This document shows positions 42,588-51,856 of a DNA stretch of 64,000 nt, piece by piece. The position numbers were made by a program, and so were the translations under genes. The notes beneath the pieces are model-generated. The model had not been told where the DNA came from, made no database searches, and was given only the letters and a program-made list of their open reading frames with translations. The stretch covers positions 1 to 64,000 of the forward strand of contig NZ_PYMH01000018.1 in the NCBI RefSeq assembly GCF_003025555.1, written 5' to 3'. Every line of letters starts with the position of its first letter. Position 1 is the stretch's first letter. Source of the stretch: Photobacterium lutimaris (GTDB lineage Bacteria > Pseudomonadota > Gammaproteobacteria > Enterobacterales > Vibrionaceae).

Positions 42588-44903
42588 TTAACGGCTAGCG
42601 TAGTGCTTGAGCAGGTTAGGCACATCAAGGATCAACGCAATATGACCATCGCTGGTGATCGTTGCACCCGCCATTCCCGGCGTACCTTGCAGTAACTCAT
42701 CCAGAGGCTTGATCACCACTTCTTCCTGGCCAATCAAGGTATCCACCACAAAGCCAATCCTCTGGTGGCCAATCTGGACAATCACCACATGGCCATGCTC
42801 ACGCTCACGCCTCGGCACACCGACACCCGATAACCAGTCTTGCAAGTAGAACAACGGGATCGCCTTGTCGCGAACAATAATGGTCAACTGACCATCAACG
42901 GTATTGGTCTTACGTAGATCAAGGTGGAAAATCTCATTAACGCTCGCTAGCGGCAGGGCAAATGGCTGCTCTGCCACTCCCACCATCAGCGTTGGCAGAA
43001 TCGCCAACGTCAGCGGTACCTTGATATCAATCCGCGTGCCTTTGCCCAATGCCGAATCAATCGAAATTGAACCGTTCAGCTGGCTGATCCCGGTTTTCAC
43101 CACATCCATGCCAACGCCGCGGCCTGAGATATCGGAGATCTCTTTCTTGGTTGAAAAGCCAGGGGCAAAAATCAGGTTATAACATTCGGTATCGGTCAGG
43201 CGCGATGCCGCATCGGCATCCATCACACCGCGTTCAACGGCGATGCCACGCAGCTTATCCGGATCCATACCGCCGCCATCATCCTCGATGGTCAACAAGA
43301 TATGGTCGCCTTCTTGGGAAGCAGACAACAATACCGTCCCGACCCTTGGTTTACCCGCTTTCTCACGGATAGCTGGCATTTCAATACCATGGTCAACCGA
43401 ATTGCGTACCAAGTGGACCAACGGATCGGCAAGCGCCTCAACCAGATTTTTATCCAAATCGGTCTCTTCACCGCGCGTTTCCAGCACAATATCTTTATTG
43501 AGGTTGCGCGCCAAGTCTCGAACCACACGGGGGAAGCGACCAAATACTTTCTTGATTGGCTGCATCCGGGTCTTCATTACCGCACCCTGGAGATCGGCGG
43601 TGACCACATCAAGGTTAGCAACCGCTTTGGACATATCTTCGTCGTTGGTATTGAGGCCCAGGCTGACTAAACGGTTACGTACCAAGACCAGCTCACCGAC
43701 CATGTTCATGATGGTATCTAGCGTCGAGGTATCAACTCGAACCGTTGCCTCACCCGCCTTACTTTTTTCTTTGCCAGGCGCCGGTTTAGCCCGTCGCTCA
43801 GCAACCGGCTGAACGGCTGGCGTTGGCTCAGGTTGCGCTTGAACCTGAGCTGGCGCTTGAGTCTGCGCTTGAACAATGTCATCACCCAGCATATCGGCAA
43901 CCGACTTGGTGGCCATTTCCAGCTCATCTTCGGACGGCCCTTTGCCTACACCGTGAAGCTCATCCAGCAGACGCTCAAACTCATCATCGCTCATCAGGTC
44001 GTCATTGCCGCTATCACCTTGAGCAGCACTCACTGGCCCTTGATTGGCGGCAGGTCGGCTAGCTGGGGCTTGGCTTACCGGTTCATTTGCCACTGGCGAG
44101 CTGAAATCATTGCTTCCAGGACCTTTGCCGGCACCGTGCAGCTCATCAAGCAAACGTTCGAACTCATCATCGGTGATATCGCCATTTTCAGACTGAATTT
44201 GATTGACGATATCGGTATCCGCAACAGGGGAAAAAGAAGCCGGGGCCATTTCTTGGCCAGTTCCCGCATCGGAAGGACCTCGCCCTTTACCGTGCAACTC
44301 GTCAAGAAGACGGTCGAATTCATCCTGGGTGATATCATCAACAGAATCGCCAGCAATCGCCACGTCACTCGGCGAGGCGGCAACAGGCTCGCTGATAGGT
44401 GCCGCTACCGGTTTCATGCTTGATGCAGCCATAGCAGACTCGATAGCCACTTCAACGACGACTTCCGGGGCGCTCATCTGGACCGGGTTAGCCATAGCCA
44501 ACTCTTGCTCAGAGGGCGGCAGGCTGAATCGGTGCAGGGCGTCAAGCAACGATGGTTCCGCCGGAACGACCGGTTCGCGCTCTTGGACCTGACCGAACAT
44601 CACGTTAATGGTGTCCAGCGCTTCAAGGATCACATCCATCAGTTCGGATGTGACGCTACGCTTACCTGTTCTCAGCAAGTCAAAAATATTTTCAGCACCG
44701 TGACAGGCTTCTACCAACTCGGTCAGAGAAAGGAAGCCTGCACCACCTTTTACGGTGTGGAAACCACGGAAAATCGCGTTGAGTAGCTCCGAGTCATCCG
44801 GACTGCGCTCTAGCTCAACCAACTGCTCCGAGAGCAGTTCAAGGATCTCCCCTGCTTCAATCAAAAAGTCCTGTAGGATATCTTCGTCTAAATCAAAGCT
44901 CAT
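42588..44903 (-). CDS. cheA: CheA chemotaxis histidine kinase
   Basis: This 771-residue kinase has the P1 domain with the phosphorylated His49 (FRGFHTVKGGAGF), a dimerisation domain from about residue 388 (STLDTIMNMVGELVLVRNRL), and the ATP-binding core with N box HLVRNSVDHG (about 497-506), G1 DDGGGMD (541-547) and G2 GRGVGMD (594-600). A C-terminal CheW-like domain completes it. Between P1 and the dimerisation domain lie three copies of an ITDDEFERLLDELHGxGKGP-type motif, at residues 191-210, 243-262 and 304-323, in an otherwise Pro/Ala-rich linker. This region corresponds in position to the localisation domain by which Vibrio CheA contacts ParP. CheA phosphorylates CheY and CheB. Confidence 0.96.
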   Translation of the reverse strand: MSFDLDEDILQDFLIEAGEILELLSEQLVELERSPDDSELLNAIFRGFHTVKGGAGFLSLTELVEACHGAENIFDLLRTGKRSVTSELMDVILEALDTINVMFGQVQEREPVVPAEPSLLDALHRFSLPPSEQELAMANPVQMSAPEVVVEVAIESAMAASSMKPVAAPISEPVAASPSDVAIAGDSVDDITQDEFDRLLDELHGKGRGPSDAGTGQEMAPASFSPVADTDIVNQIQSENGDITDDEFERLLDELHGAGKGPGSNDFSSPVANEPVSQAPASRPAANQGPVSAAQGDSGNDDLMSDDEFERLLDELHGVGKGPSEDELEMATKSVADMLGDDIVQAQTQAPAQVQAQPEPTPAVQPVAERRAKPAPGKEKSKAGEATVRVDTSTLDTIMNMVGELVLVRNRLVSLGLNTNDEDMSKAVANLDVVTADLQGAVMKTRMQPIKKVFGRFPRVVRDLARNLNKDIVLETRGEETDLDKNLVEALADPLVHLVRNSVDHGIEMPAIREKAGKPRVGTVLLSASQEGDHILLTIEDDGGGMDPDKLRGIAVERGVMDADAASRLTDTECYNLIFAPGFSTKKEISDISGRGVGMDVVKTGISQLNGSISIDSALGKGTRIDIKVPLTLAILPTLMVGVAEQPFALPLASVNEIFHLDLRKTNTVDGQLTIIVRDKAIPLFYLQDWLSGVGVPRREREHGHVVIVQIGHQRIGFVVDTLIGQEEVVIKPLDELLQGTPGMAGATITSDGHIALILDVPNLLKHYASR
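43935..44333 (-). repeat. Three DELHG motif repeats in the CheA linker
   Basis: Three 20-residue copies are encoded at 44274-44333, 44118-44177 and 43935-43994. Each contains DEF(D/E)RLLDELHG followed by xG(R/K)GP. The repeat is seen only at protein level; the spacers differ in length (32 and 41 residues) and sequence, so it is an old duplication retained by selection. Confidence 0.9.
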
Positions 44904-44912
44904 ATTGTTCCC

Positions 44913-45632
44913 TTAAAATCCGAGGCTCGACAGCAGGTCGTCAACATCATCCTGAGTGGACATGACATCCTCACGACTGTCACTGTTGACGATAGGCCCT
45001 TCAGGAGCAAGGAGCCGCTCTTCACGCAGCGCGTCGGTTCGGTCTTCTTGTTCCATGCCAAACGCTTTGAGAATTTCGACCAATTGGTCTTCAACTTCAT
45101 GGACCAGTTCTATCACCCGGCGAATGATTTGGCCGGTTAGATCCTGGAAATCCTGAGCCATGAGAATTTCTGTCAACTGGGTACGCAGTATCGTGCTATC
45201 ACTCTCGACCTGAGTGAGCAGCCCATCGATATCGTGACAGAGCGACTTAAATTCATTCAGTGCAATCTGTCCGCCCATCAAACGCTGCCATCGTGGATAA
45301 ACCTGCTGCAAGGTATCCCCGAGTTGATCAGCCACAGGCTGGATGCTATCAACCGCATCCATGGTTTTATTGGCGGCGGACTCGGTTTTGTCTATCACAT
45401 AAGACAACCGATCGCGTGCATCAGGGATTTCCGTTTTTGCTAAATCGGTAACACGGGGATCAAGGCGGAAATTAGCCAGCGAATCATGAAGTTGACGTGT
45501 TAGCTTGCCCACTTCTTTAAAGACAGGATCACGACTATCTGATACCAAGTGGGTAAATAGTGTATTTGCTCCATCTCGATCGCCGGATTCAAGCATACTG
45601 ACAAGCTGTTTCGCCTGTTCGAGTGTAATCAT
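44913..45632 (-). CDS. cheZ: CheZ CheY-P phosphatase
   Basis: This 239-residue protein dephosphorylates CheY-P. The catalytic helix motif MAQDFQDLTGQIIRRV contains the Asp and Gln of the CheZ active site. Long predicted helices form the four-helix dimer, and the C-terminus DDVDDLLSSLGF is the CheY-binding peptide. I chose the ATG at 45632, which is preceded by AAAGGACA; the frame could extend 21 codons upstream, but that part has no CheZ similarity and overlaps no ribosome site. It follows cheY by 34 bp and precedes cheA by 9 bp. Confidence 0.94.
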   Translation of the reverse strand: MITLEQAKQLVSMLESGDRDGANTLFTHLVSDSRDPVFKEVGKLTRQLHDSLANFRLDPRVTDLAKTEIPDARDRLSYVIDKTESAANKTMDAVDSIQPVADQLGDTLQQVYPRWQRLMGGQIALNEFKSLCHDIDGLLTQVESDSTILRTQLTEILMAQDFQDLTGQIIRRVIELVHEVEDQLVEILKAFGMEQEDRTDALREERLLAPEGPIVNSDSREDVMSTQDDVDDLLSSLGF

Positions 45633-45666
45633 TGTTATTATTGTCCTTTGATGCCCGAAAAGTGTC

Positions 45667-46062
45667 TTACTGCATACGCTCGAAGATCTTATCAAGCTTC
45701 TCTTTTAGCGTTGCAGCAGTAAACGGCTTCACGATATAGCCATTAACACCGGCTTGGGCAGCTTCGATGATCTGCTCTCGCTTGGCTTCCGCCGTGATCA
45801 TCAGTACAGGCAGGTGCTTGAGTTCGGCATCGGCACGGATATGCTTAAGTAGGTCGATACCCTGCATGCCCGGCATGTTCCAGTCCGTCACGACAAAGTC
45901 AAAATCGCCCTTTTTCAGCATCGGTAGCGCAGTCAATCCATCATCCGCCTCCTGGGTATTGTTGAAGCCCAAGTCACGCAGCAAATTCTTTACGATTCGG
46001 CGCATTGTTGAGAAATCATCAACAATGAGGATTTTCATGTTTTTATTCAAAGTTGCCCCCAC
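45667..46062 (-). CDS. cheY: CheY flagellar response regulator
   Basis: This single receiver domain of 131 residues has the acidic pocket ILIVDDFSTMRRIVKNLL, the phospho-acceptor in FVVTDWNMPGMQG, the threonine/alanine pair in VLMITAEAKREQI and the lysine in YIVKPFTAATL. CheY-P binds FliM and changes flagellar rotation. The start given is a GTG (residue M1 of MGATLNKNMKIL); a TTG four codons later, six bases after GGGGG, or the ATG at 46038 are alternatives. It is very similar to the CheY3-type regulators that drive polar-flagellum chemotaxis in Vibrio. Confidence 0.96.
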   Translation of the reverse strand: MGATLNKNMKILIVDDFSTMRRIVKNLLRDLGFNNTQEADDGLTALPMLKKGDFDFVVTDWNMPGMQGIDLLKHIRADAELKHLPVLMITAEAKREQIIEAAQAGVNGYIVKPFTAATLKEKLDKIFERMQ

Positions 46063-46091
46063 TGAATTATCAGTGTTTTATAGTGTGTTTA

Positions 46092-46814
46092 TTACGAAGT
46101 CCACGCAGTCAACTTGGACCGCAAACGTTGCATCGCCTGACTGTGAATCTGGCAAACTCGGGATTCACTCACCCCGATAACCGCCCCTATCTCTTTGAGG
46201 TTTAGCTCCTCGTCGTAGTACAGGGACAAAACTAATGCTTCTCTTTCAGGCAAGGTTTTAATCGCTTCGGCCAAGGATTGACGAAAATTATCATCCACAA
46301 CCCCCTGAAAGGGAAGATTTTCTTCAACCGATTCTTCATTTGCGACAGTGTCTTCCGCAACCCCAAGATCATCCATACCCACTAAACGACCACAATTAAC
46401 ATCATTTAAGGCTTGGTGGTACTGTTCTAGCGTCATTTCGAGATATGCCGCAATTTCCTGATCGTTAGGATCCCGGCCGAGTGTGCCTTCAAGAACCGAA
46501 ATGGCTTCAGAAATACGTCGGTTGTTTTTGTATACAGAGCGGGGAACCCAGTCCCCACGGCGGATATCATCCAGCATGGCCCCGCGAATACGGATGCCGG
46601 CAAAGGTTTCGAAACTCGCGCCCTTGGCCGGATCGTAGTTTTGCTGTGCCTCAAGCAGGCCAATCATACCCGCCTGAATGAGATCTTCCAACATCACGCT
46701 GGGTGGCAAACGGCCCATTAGATGATGGGCGATACGCTTGACCAAAGACGAATAGCGCTCGATAAAAGCCTGTGGGCTCTGCTGGTAGCGCCCATAGGTT
46801 AATGCTTTATTCAC
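46092..46814 (-). CDS. fliA: FliA, flagellar sigma factor 28
   Basis: This 240-residue protein has sigma regions 2 (HHLMGRLPPSVMLEDLIQAGMIGLLEA and ASFETFAGIRIRGAMLDDIRR), 3 and 4 (LVLSLYYDEELNLKEIGAVIGVSESRVCQIHSQA, the -35 recognition helix). FliA directs RNA polymerase to late flagellar genes such as flagellins and motor genes. It overlaps the end of flhG by 8 bp and is followed 29 bp later by cheY, as in other Vibrionaceae. The anti-sigma factor FlgM is not in the window. Confidence 0.97.
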   Translation of the reverse strand: MNKALTYGRYQQSPQAFIERYSSLVKRIAHHLMGRLPPSVMLEDLIQAGMIGLLEAQQNYDPAKGASFETFAGIRIRGAMLDDIRRGDWVPRSVYKNNRRISEAISVLEGTLGRDPNDQEIAAYLEMTLEQYHQALNDVNCGRLVGMDDLGVAEDTVANEESVEENLPFQGVVDDNFRQSLAEAIKTLPEREALVLSLYYDEELNLKEIGAVIGVSESRVCQIHSQAMQRLRSKLTAWTS

Positions 46815-47697
46815 TGACCGGCTCCTCCCGTGGGTGTCGGGTATTCACCAACAACCGCTCCACGAAGAACTCCAAGTGACCGCCAGGGCTCTGCGGGACC
46901 GGCCACATGGCCGCTTTGTTGGCCAACGCCCCCAAAGCCAACGCAGCCGGGCTGCGCGGGAAAGCTTCCACCACCAGTTTCTGGCGTTTCACCGATTGGC
47001 GGACCCGATCATCAAGTGGAATACACGCCACCAGCTCAAGGTTGGCATCCAAAAAGCGCTCAGCCACACGGGTAAGCTTGATAAACAGCTCGCGTCCCTC
47101 GCGGTAGCTGCGCACCATGTTAGCCACAATTTTAAAGCGCTGAACATCATATTCACGGCTGAGGATCTTAATCATGGCATAGGCATCGGTGATCGACGTT
47201 GGCTCATCACAGACCACGACAACCACATCCTGAGCGGCGCGGGAAAAGCTCAGTACCATATCGGAAATGCCTGCGGCGGTATCGACCAGTAGCACGTCGA
47301 TATCATCTTCAAGGGTACTGAACGCCCGGATCAGTCCCATGTGCTGGGCGGCAGTCAGCTCAGCCATATTCTGAGTGCCGGAAGACGCCGGAACAATCTT
47401 CACCCCGTATGGGCCTTCGACAATGATATCTTTCAGTTCGCACACCCCTGCCAGCACATGCGATAAGTTACGCACGGCACGCAGGCCAAGCATGACATCG
47501 ACATTCGCCAACCCGAGGTCGGCATCGAGTACCATGACTCGCTTACCCTGGCGGGCCATTGAAATCGCCATGTTCAGGGTCACATTGGTTTTCCCTACCC
47601 CGCCTTTACCGCCTGTCACGGTAATCACTTTGGTTGAGGTTAGCTGGGTCATACGGCGTAAACCGCTAGCTTGATCGTACATGGCGTTCTCAGTCAT
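46807..47697 (-). CDS. flhG: FlhG (FleN) MinD-like flagellar number regulator
   Basis: This 296-residue MinD/ParA-type ATPase has the deviant Walker A GGKGGVGKTNV (about residues 29-39), A' motif VLDADLGLANVD and Walker B VLLVDTAAGISD. FlhG limits the number of polar flagella, acting against FlhF and the master regulator FlrA. The N-terminal extension MYDQASGLRR includes the conserved DQAxxLR motif that stimulates FlhF GTPase activity. The start overlaps the flhF stop by 8 bp. Confidence 0.96.
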   Translation of the reverse strand: MTENAMYDQASGLRRMTQLTSTKVITVTGGKGGVGKTNVTLNMAISMARQGKRVMVLDADLGLANVDVMLGLRAVRNLSHVLAGVCELKDIIVEGPYGVKIVPASSGTQNMAELTAAQHMGLIRAFSTLEDDIDVLLVDTAAGISDMVLSFSRAAQDVVVVVCDEPTSITDAYAMIKILSREYDVQRFKIVANMVRSYREGRELFIKLTRVAERFLDANLELVACIPLDDRVRQSVKRQKLVVEAFPRSPAALALGALANKAAMWPVPQSPGGHLEFFVERLLVNTRHPREEPVSE

Positions 47698-49405
47698 AAA
47701 AGTCTGCCCCCTGGTTCTCAGCGCTTTCGCTACTCCAGAAGTGGGTTTGCTGGCTTAACTCTTGTTCAAGTAATTCGTTTGCCCGAGCAACCAGATAGTT
47801 CCCCGTGGCGACCTTAATGTCTTCCGGTACCCGTTGCCCGTCAGCAAGATAGGCAATCGGCAGTGCGTGTTGTATCGATACGCTGATCACCTCACCCAAG
47901 CTCAACGATTCGTCCAGCTTGGTCAGTACGCAGCCCGATAGCGGGATACGCCGGAAGTGCTCAACGGTTTCATGCAGCACCCGGCGCTGCGCTGTCGAAG
48001 GCAGCACCAAATAACTGCGGATCTGCGATCCACTGTTTTGCATCAAGGTGTCGAGCTGCTCCGATAGCCTGATATCACGCTGTCCCATTCCTGCGGTATC
48101 AAGCAGAACCAGGCGACGATGACGTAGCTGATGTAATATATCGGCCAATTCCTCGGCATCTTTAGCGACTCTTACCGGACAGCCCATAATTCGTCCGTAA
48201 GTGGCCAGCTGTTCATGGGCACCGATACGAAATGTATCCGTCGTCACCATGGCGATTTGATCGGGGCCGAACTCCATTGCTGCCCGGGCAGCCAGCTTGG
48301 CAATCGTGGTGGTTTTACCCACGCCGGTTGGCCCAAGCAGCGCGACAACGCCTCCGTTTTCCAAGATGCTGTCTTTGGTGGTAATAATCTGATCAGAAAG
48401 CAGGTTAAGCAGTGATGGCCATGCTTCGTTCGCGGGTACATCTTCAGGGATGTAGCACGCCAGCTGGTCTGAAAGCTCTTGCGACAACCCCATTTTTTCC
48501 AGCCGTTTGATCATCATCGCCCGCATCGGCTCGCGACGTTCCATTTCCTGCCACATCAGGCCAGAAACTTGGTGCTCGAGCAAGCGGCGGATCGAGGCCA
48601 TTTCATTGCGCATCGCATCGATTTCACCGGCGCTGTGGTTGTGTGCTTTGGGATCATAGCGACTAGGATCCAAACGGTTTTTCGGCTGCTGCGATGAACC
48701 AAAACGTGATTCTGATTGCGCTGAATCGAAACGGCTTTCTGCCTGGCGATGACCTGTCGAACTGCGCCCTGCTGAACGGGAGACGTCCAAAGGCTCAGCC
48801 TTGGGTACCGCCGGACGACGGTAATCACCGATATCAAGCTGATGTCGATTTTGTTGACGACCTGCTTGCTGCTGGCCTGACTGTCGACTGGTTTGGTAAC
48901 GGGCGGCAGGGTCGTTGAAATACGACTCCGACTGACGACGCTGCGGCTCTTGTGCTCTGCCGCCGCCAGCCGCATAGCTGCGCTCACCGTATGAAGCGCT
49001 GGCAGGATGCTGGGGCTCATCACCATAATGCTTAGACTGACGCTGCAACAGGGCTGACAACGAATCGGCTTCATGACCTTGGCCGTTGCCCTGCTCGGCA
49101 TCACCAGACTGGCCGGTGAAATTGTGTAGCACTTTGGCAAACCGGCTAGCTGGCGACTGGATCTGGACTTTATCATCAGCCAGCTGACGCTTGGCGCTAT
49201 CGAGTCGTTCGGCGAGATCTTCGCGTGTTTTGCTGGCAGCCGCCGACAGTTGGCCGCGAGGATCCTCACTGTCCAGTGCTGCAACAATTTCCACCCCACC
49301 GGTGACCTTTTTATTCGACATGATAACCGCATCCGCACCCAACTCTTCCTTCACTTGGGTGAGCGCAGCACGCATATCTTTGGCAAAAAAACGTTTTATT
49401 TTCAA
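47690..49405 (-). CDS. flhF: FlhF SRP-type GTPase, polar flagellum placement
   Basis: This 571-residue protein has an N-terminal basic domain (KIKRFFAKDMRAALTQVKEEL), a long low-complexity, Gln/Arg/Ser-rich middle region (about 90-260) and C-terminal NG domains. The G1 motif is GPTGVGKTTTIAKLAARAA, followed by VTTDTFRIGAHEQL, LLDTAGMGQRD and a TKLDE nucleotide-specificity motif. FlhF marks the pole for flagellar assembly and recruits FliF. It is followed directly by flhG and preceded by flhA 81 bp away. The middle region is longer and more repetitive than the compact forms of the family. Confidence 0.95.
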   Translation of the reverse strand: MKIKRFFAKDMRAALTQVKEELGADAVIMSNKKVTGGVEIVAALDSEDPRGQLSAAASKTREDLAERLDSAKRQLADDKVQIQSPASRFAKVLHNFTGQSGDAEQGNGQGHEADSLSALLQRQSKHYGDEPQHPASASYGERSYAAGGGRAQEPQRRQSESYFNDPAARYQTSRQSGQQQAGRQQNRHQLDIGDYRRPAVPKAEPLDVSRSAGRSSTGHRQAESRFDSAQSESRFGSSQQPKNRLDPSRYDPKAHNHSAGEIDAMRNEMASIRRLLEHQVSGLMWQEMERREPMRAMMIKRLEKMGLSQELSDQLACYIPEDVPANEAWPSLLNLLSDQIITTKDSILENGGVVALLGPTGVGKTTTIAKLAARAAMEFGPDQIAMVTTDTFRIGAHEQLATYGRIMGCPVRVAKDAEELADILHQLRHRRLVLLDTAGMGQRDIRLSEQLDTLMQNSGSQIRSYLVLPSTAQRRVLHETVEHFRRIPLSGCVLTKLDESLSLGEVISVSIQHALPIAYLADGQRVPEDIKVATGNYLVARANELLEQELSQQTHFWSSESAENQGADFYD

Positions 49406-49486
49406 TGTAACATTCCCGTTATATCAGGCCATGGGGTGATGGTCGCCTCGTGGCTACCTCCCCCATCGTCATCGCCATTGCCGCCA

Positions 49487-51586
49487 TTAAGAATTCCCTA
49501 CTGCATTGACAATACGGATCTGTTTCTCGTCAGGCACTTCCTGATAAGACAACACACGTAATGAAGGGATTGTATTTTTTACAAACTTCGCGAGTGTCAG
49601 CCTCAGCACACCCGATGTCAGCAATACGGCAGGTTCGCCTTTCAATTCTTGCTGCTGGGTCGCATCAACCAGTGAACGCTGCAGGCGTTCAGCCAGGCCA
49701 GGCTCAATACCGGTTGACTCACCGCCGGAAGACTGCATAGTTTGATGCAAGATTTGCTCCAACTCTGGAACAAGAGTGATAACAGGTAATTCTGGCTCTA
49801 TGCCATTGATTTCTTGGCAAATCAGTCGTTTCAAACTAACACGGACCGCCGCCGTCAATATGTCAGGATCTTGACTCTTGCTGGAGTATTCAGCCAGCGT
49901 CTGCACGATTGTTCGGATATCCCTAATAGGAATGGCCTCGTTAAGGAGATTCTGCAGCACTTTAACGATAACACCCAAGCTAAGCTGATCCGGTACCAAC
50001 CCTTCCACCAAGCGTGGTGCAGCCTTGGCCAGCAAGTCGAGCAAGTTCTGGACTTCTTCATAGCCAATCAGCTGGGCAGCACGGTTAGTCAGGATTTGAC
50101 TGAGGTGAGTCGCCAGTACCGTCGAGGAGTCAACAACGGTGTAGCCAAGGGCTTGGGCATGTTCGCGTTGGGAGTCGTTGATCCATACTGCTTCAAGGCC
50201 AAAGGCCGGATCCACCGTGCGCTCGCCATCCACATTGCCAAAGACTTGGCCCGGGTTTATCGCCAACTCACGATTAGGATGGATGTTAGCTTCACCACAG
50301 GCAACCCCCATCAAGCTGATACGGTAGGTGTTCGGCGGTAGCTCAAGGTTATCGCGGATATGAACAGCAGGGATCAAGAAACCAAAGTCCTGCGACAGTT
50401 TCTTCCTCACGCCTTTGACTCGTTCCAGCAACTCTCCCCCTTGATCTTTATCGACCATAGGAATGAGGCGGTAACCCACTTCAAGGCCAATGACATCAAT
50501 CGGTTTGACATCATCCCAAGACAACTCTTTTGGCAATTGCGGAGCCACCACATCGGTTGAGGCTTGCTGCTCTTTGATTTCAGCCGCTTCACGCTGTGAC
50601 TTGATGCGCCAATAAGCCACCCCGCCAATAAGCAAGGCCAGTAACAAGAAGGGGATATGTGGCATACCCGGTACGATACCCATCACAAACAGGATCCCAC
50701 CGGTGATGATCAACGCCTGCGGGTTGTTGAACATCTGGAAAATCATCTGTTGGCCCATGTCTTCGTCAGTATTTTGACGCGTCACCATCATGGCGGCACC
50801 AATGGACAACAGCAACGATGGAATTTGGGCGACCAAGCCGTCACCGATAGTCAGCAAACTGTAGATTTCAATTGCGTCACCAAAGCCAAGGCCATGTTGG
50901 CTCATACCGATGACGAGGCCGCCGACAATATTGATACACAGGATAAGGATACCGGCAATCGCATCCCCCTTCACAAACTTGGAGGCACCATCCATCGAGC
51001 CGTAGAAGTCCGCTTCTTTGGTGACTTCAGAACGGCGGGTACGGGCCTGATCCTGGTCAATCAAACCGGCATTCAGATCTGCATCAATCGCCATCTGCTT
51101 ACCCGGCAAAGCATCCAAGGTAAAACGAGCACTCACCTCGGAAATACGGCCGGCACCTTTGGTGACTACCATGAAGTTGATAATCATCAAGATCAGGAAA
51201 ACCACCAAACCAACCGCATAGTTACCACCAATCACCACCGAACCGAAGGCATCGATAACCTGACCGGCAGCATCCGGCCCGTCGTGACCATACAGCAAGA
51301 CGACTCGGGTAGAAGCAACGTTCAGCGCCAAACGCAGCAAGGTCGCTATCAGCAATACTGTCGGGAAGGCCGCAAAATCAAGGGGACGGCGAGTATAAAT
51401 TGTGACCAGCAGTACCACGAGGGCAAGCGCGATATTAAAGGAAAAAGCCATATCCAACAGCAATGGCGGCATGGGCAATATAATCATTGCCAAGGTTGCC
51501 AGTACCAAAACAGGCGCACCTATCGCCGGCATCGACTGTAAACGAGCAGGATTAAACTTATCGGTAAAAGGTAAAGATAGCTTCAT
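49487..51586 (-). CDS. flhA: FlhA flagellar export gate protein
   Basis: This 699-residue protein has eight predicted membrane helices in its first half and a large cytosolic domain (about 350-699) that docks chaperone-substrate complexes. The family region FIPEP-like KFVKGDAIAGILILCINIVGG and FTLDALPGKQMAIDADLNAGLI are present. FlhA forms the nonameric ring of the type III export gate with FlhB, FliP, FliQ and FliR. It is the first gene of the flhA-flhF-flhG-fliA-che transcript and has a sigma-54 promoter match 173 bp upstream. The length is typical. Confidence 0.97.
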   Translation of the reverse strand: MKLSLPFTDKFNPARLQSMPAIGAPVLVLATLAMIILPMPPLLLDMAFSFNIALALVVLLVTIYTRRPLDFAAFPTVLLIATLLRLALNVASTRVVLLYGHDGPDAAGQVIDAFGSVVIGGNYAVGLVVFLILMIINFMVVTKGAGRISEVSARFTLDALPGKQMAIDADLNAGLIDQDQARTRRSEVTKEADFYGSMDGASKFVKGDAIAGILILCINIVGGLVIGMSQHGLGFGDAIEIYSLLTIGDGLVAQIPSLLLSIGAAMMVTRQNTDEDMGQQMIFQMFNNPQALIITGGILFVMGIVPGMPHIPFLLLALLIGGVAYWRIKSQREAAEIKEQQASTDVVAPQLPKELSWDDVKPIDVIGLEVGYRLIPMVDKDQGGELLERVKGVRKKLSQDFGFLIPAVHIRDNLELPPNTYRISLMGVACGEANIHPNRELAINPGQVFGNVDGERTVDPAFGLEAVWINDSQREHAQALGYTVVDSSTVLATHLSQILTNRAAQLIGYEEVQNLLDLLAKAAPRLVEGLVPDQLSLGVIVKVLQNLLNEAIPIRDIRTIVQTLAEYSSKSQDPDILTAAVRVSLKRLICQEINGIEPELPVITLVPELEQILHQTMQSSGGESTGIEPGLAERLQRSLVDATQQQELKGEPAVLLTSGVLRLTLAKFVKNTIPSLRVLSYQEVPDEKQIRIVNAVGNS

Positions 51587-51758
51587 GCAATGTCTTTAAT
51601 GGTTCTGTTCCCGCTAAACCAAGACACCTTCAATATACCGGTAGTCACTGCGACGACACTGTATCGTGTGGGATCTGCGAGGGGTGTTATAAGAAGTATG
51701 GTATTTGTTATTGTACCGCTTTCGCCGGAAAACAAAAAGCAACCGACTGCAACTTAAC

Positions 51759-51774
51759 AGCAATTATCACGCCA
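51759..51774 (-). promoter_or_regulatory. Sigma-54 (-24/-12) promoter upstream of flhA
   Basis: The minus strand reads TGGCGTGATAATTGCT. Compared with the consensus TGGCACGNNNNTTGCW, the GG and GC invariant dinucleotides and spacing are exact and only two positions differ. It lies 173 bp before the flhA ATG. In Vibrio the flhA operon is activated by RpoN with an FlrA- or FlrC-type activator, which agrees. Confidence 0.75.
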
Positions 51775-51823
51775 CTATTTTTGCCATATTTTTGACGCTC
51801 TTGGTGGGATACTACGCGGGCAG

Positions 51824-51845
51824 AGAGGCCCAAACGCTGGCCTCT
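51824..51845 (-). terminator. GC-rich hairpin after flhB
   Basis: The stem AGAGGCC/GGCCTCT with an eight-base loop lies 12 bp after the flhB stop. No T run follows on the minus strand, so termination would be weak. It separates the fliK-flhB transcript from the flhA promoter. Confidence 0.45.
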
Positions 51846-51856
51846 AGCCTCGCAGA

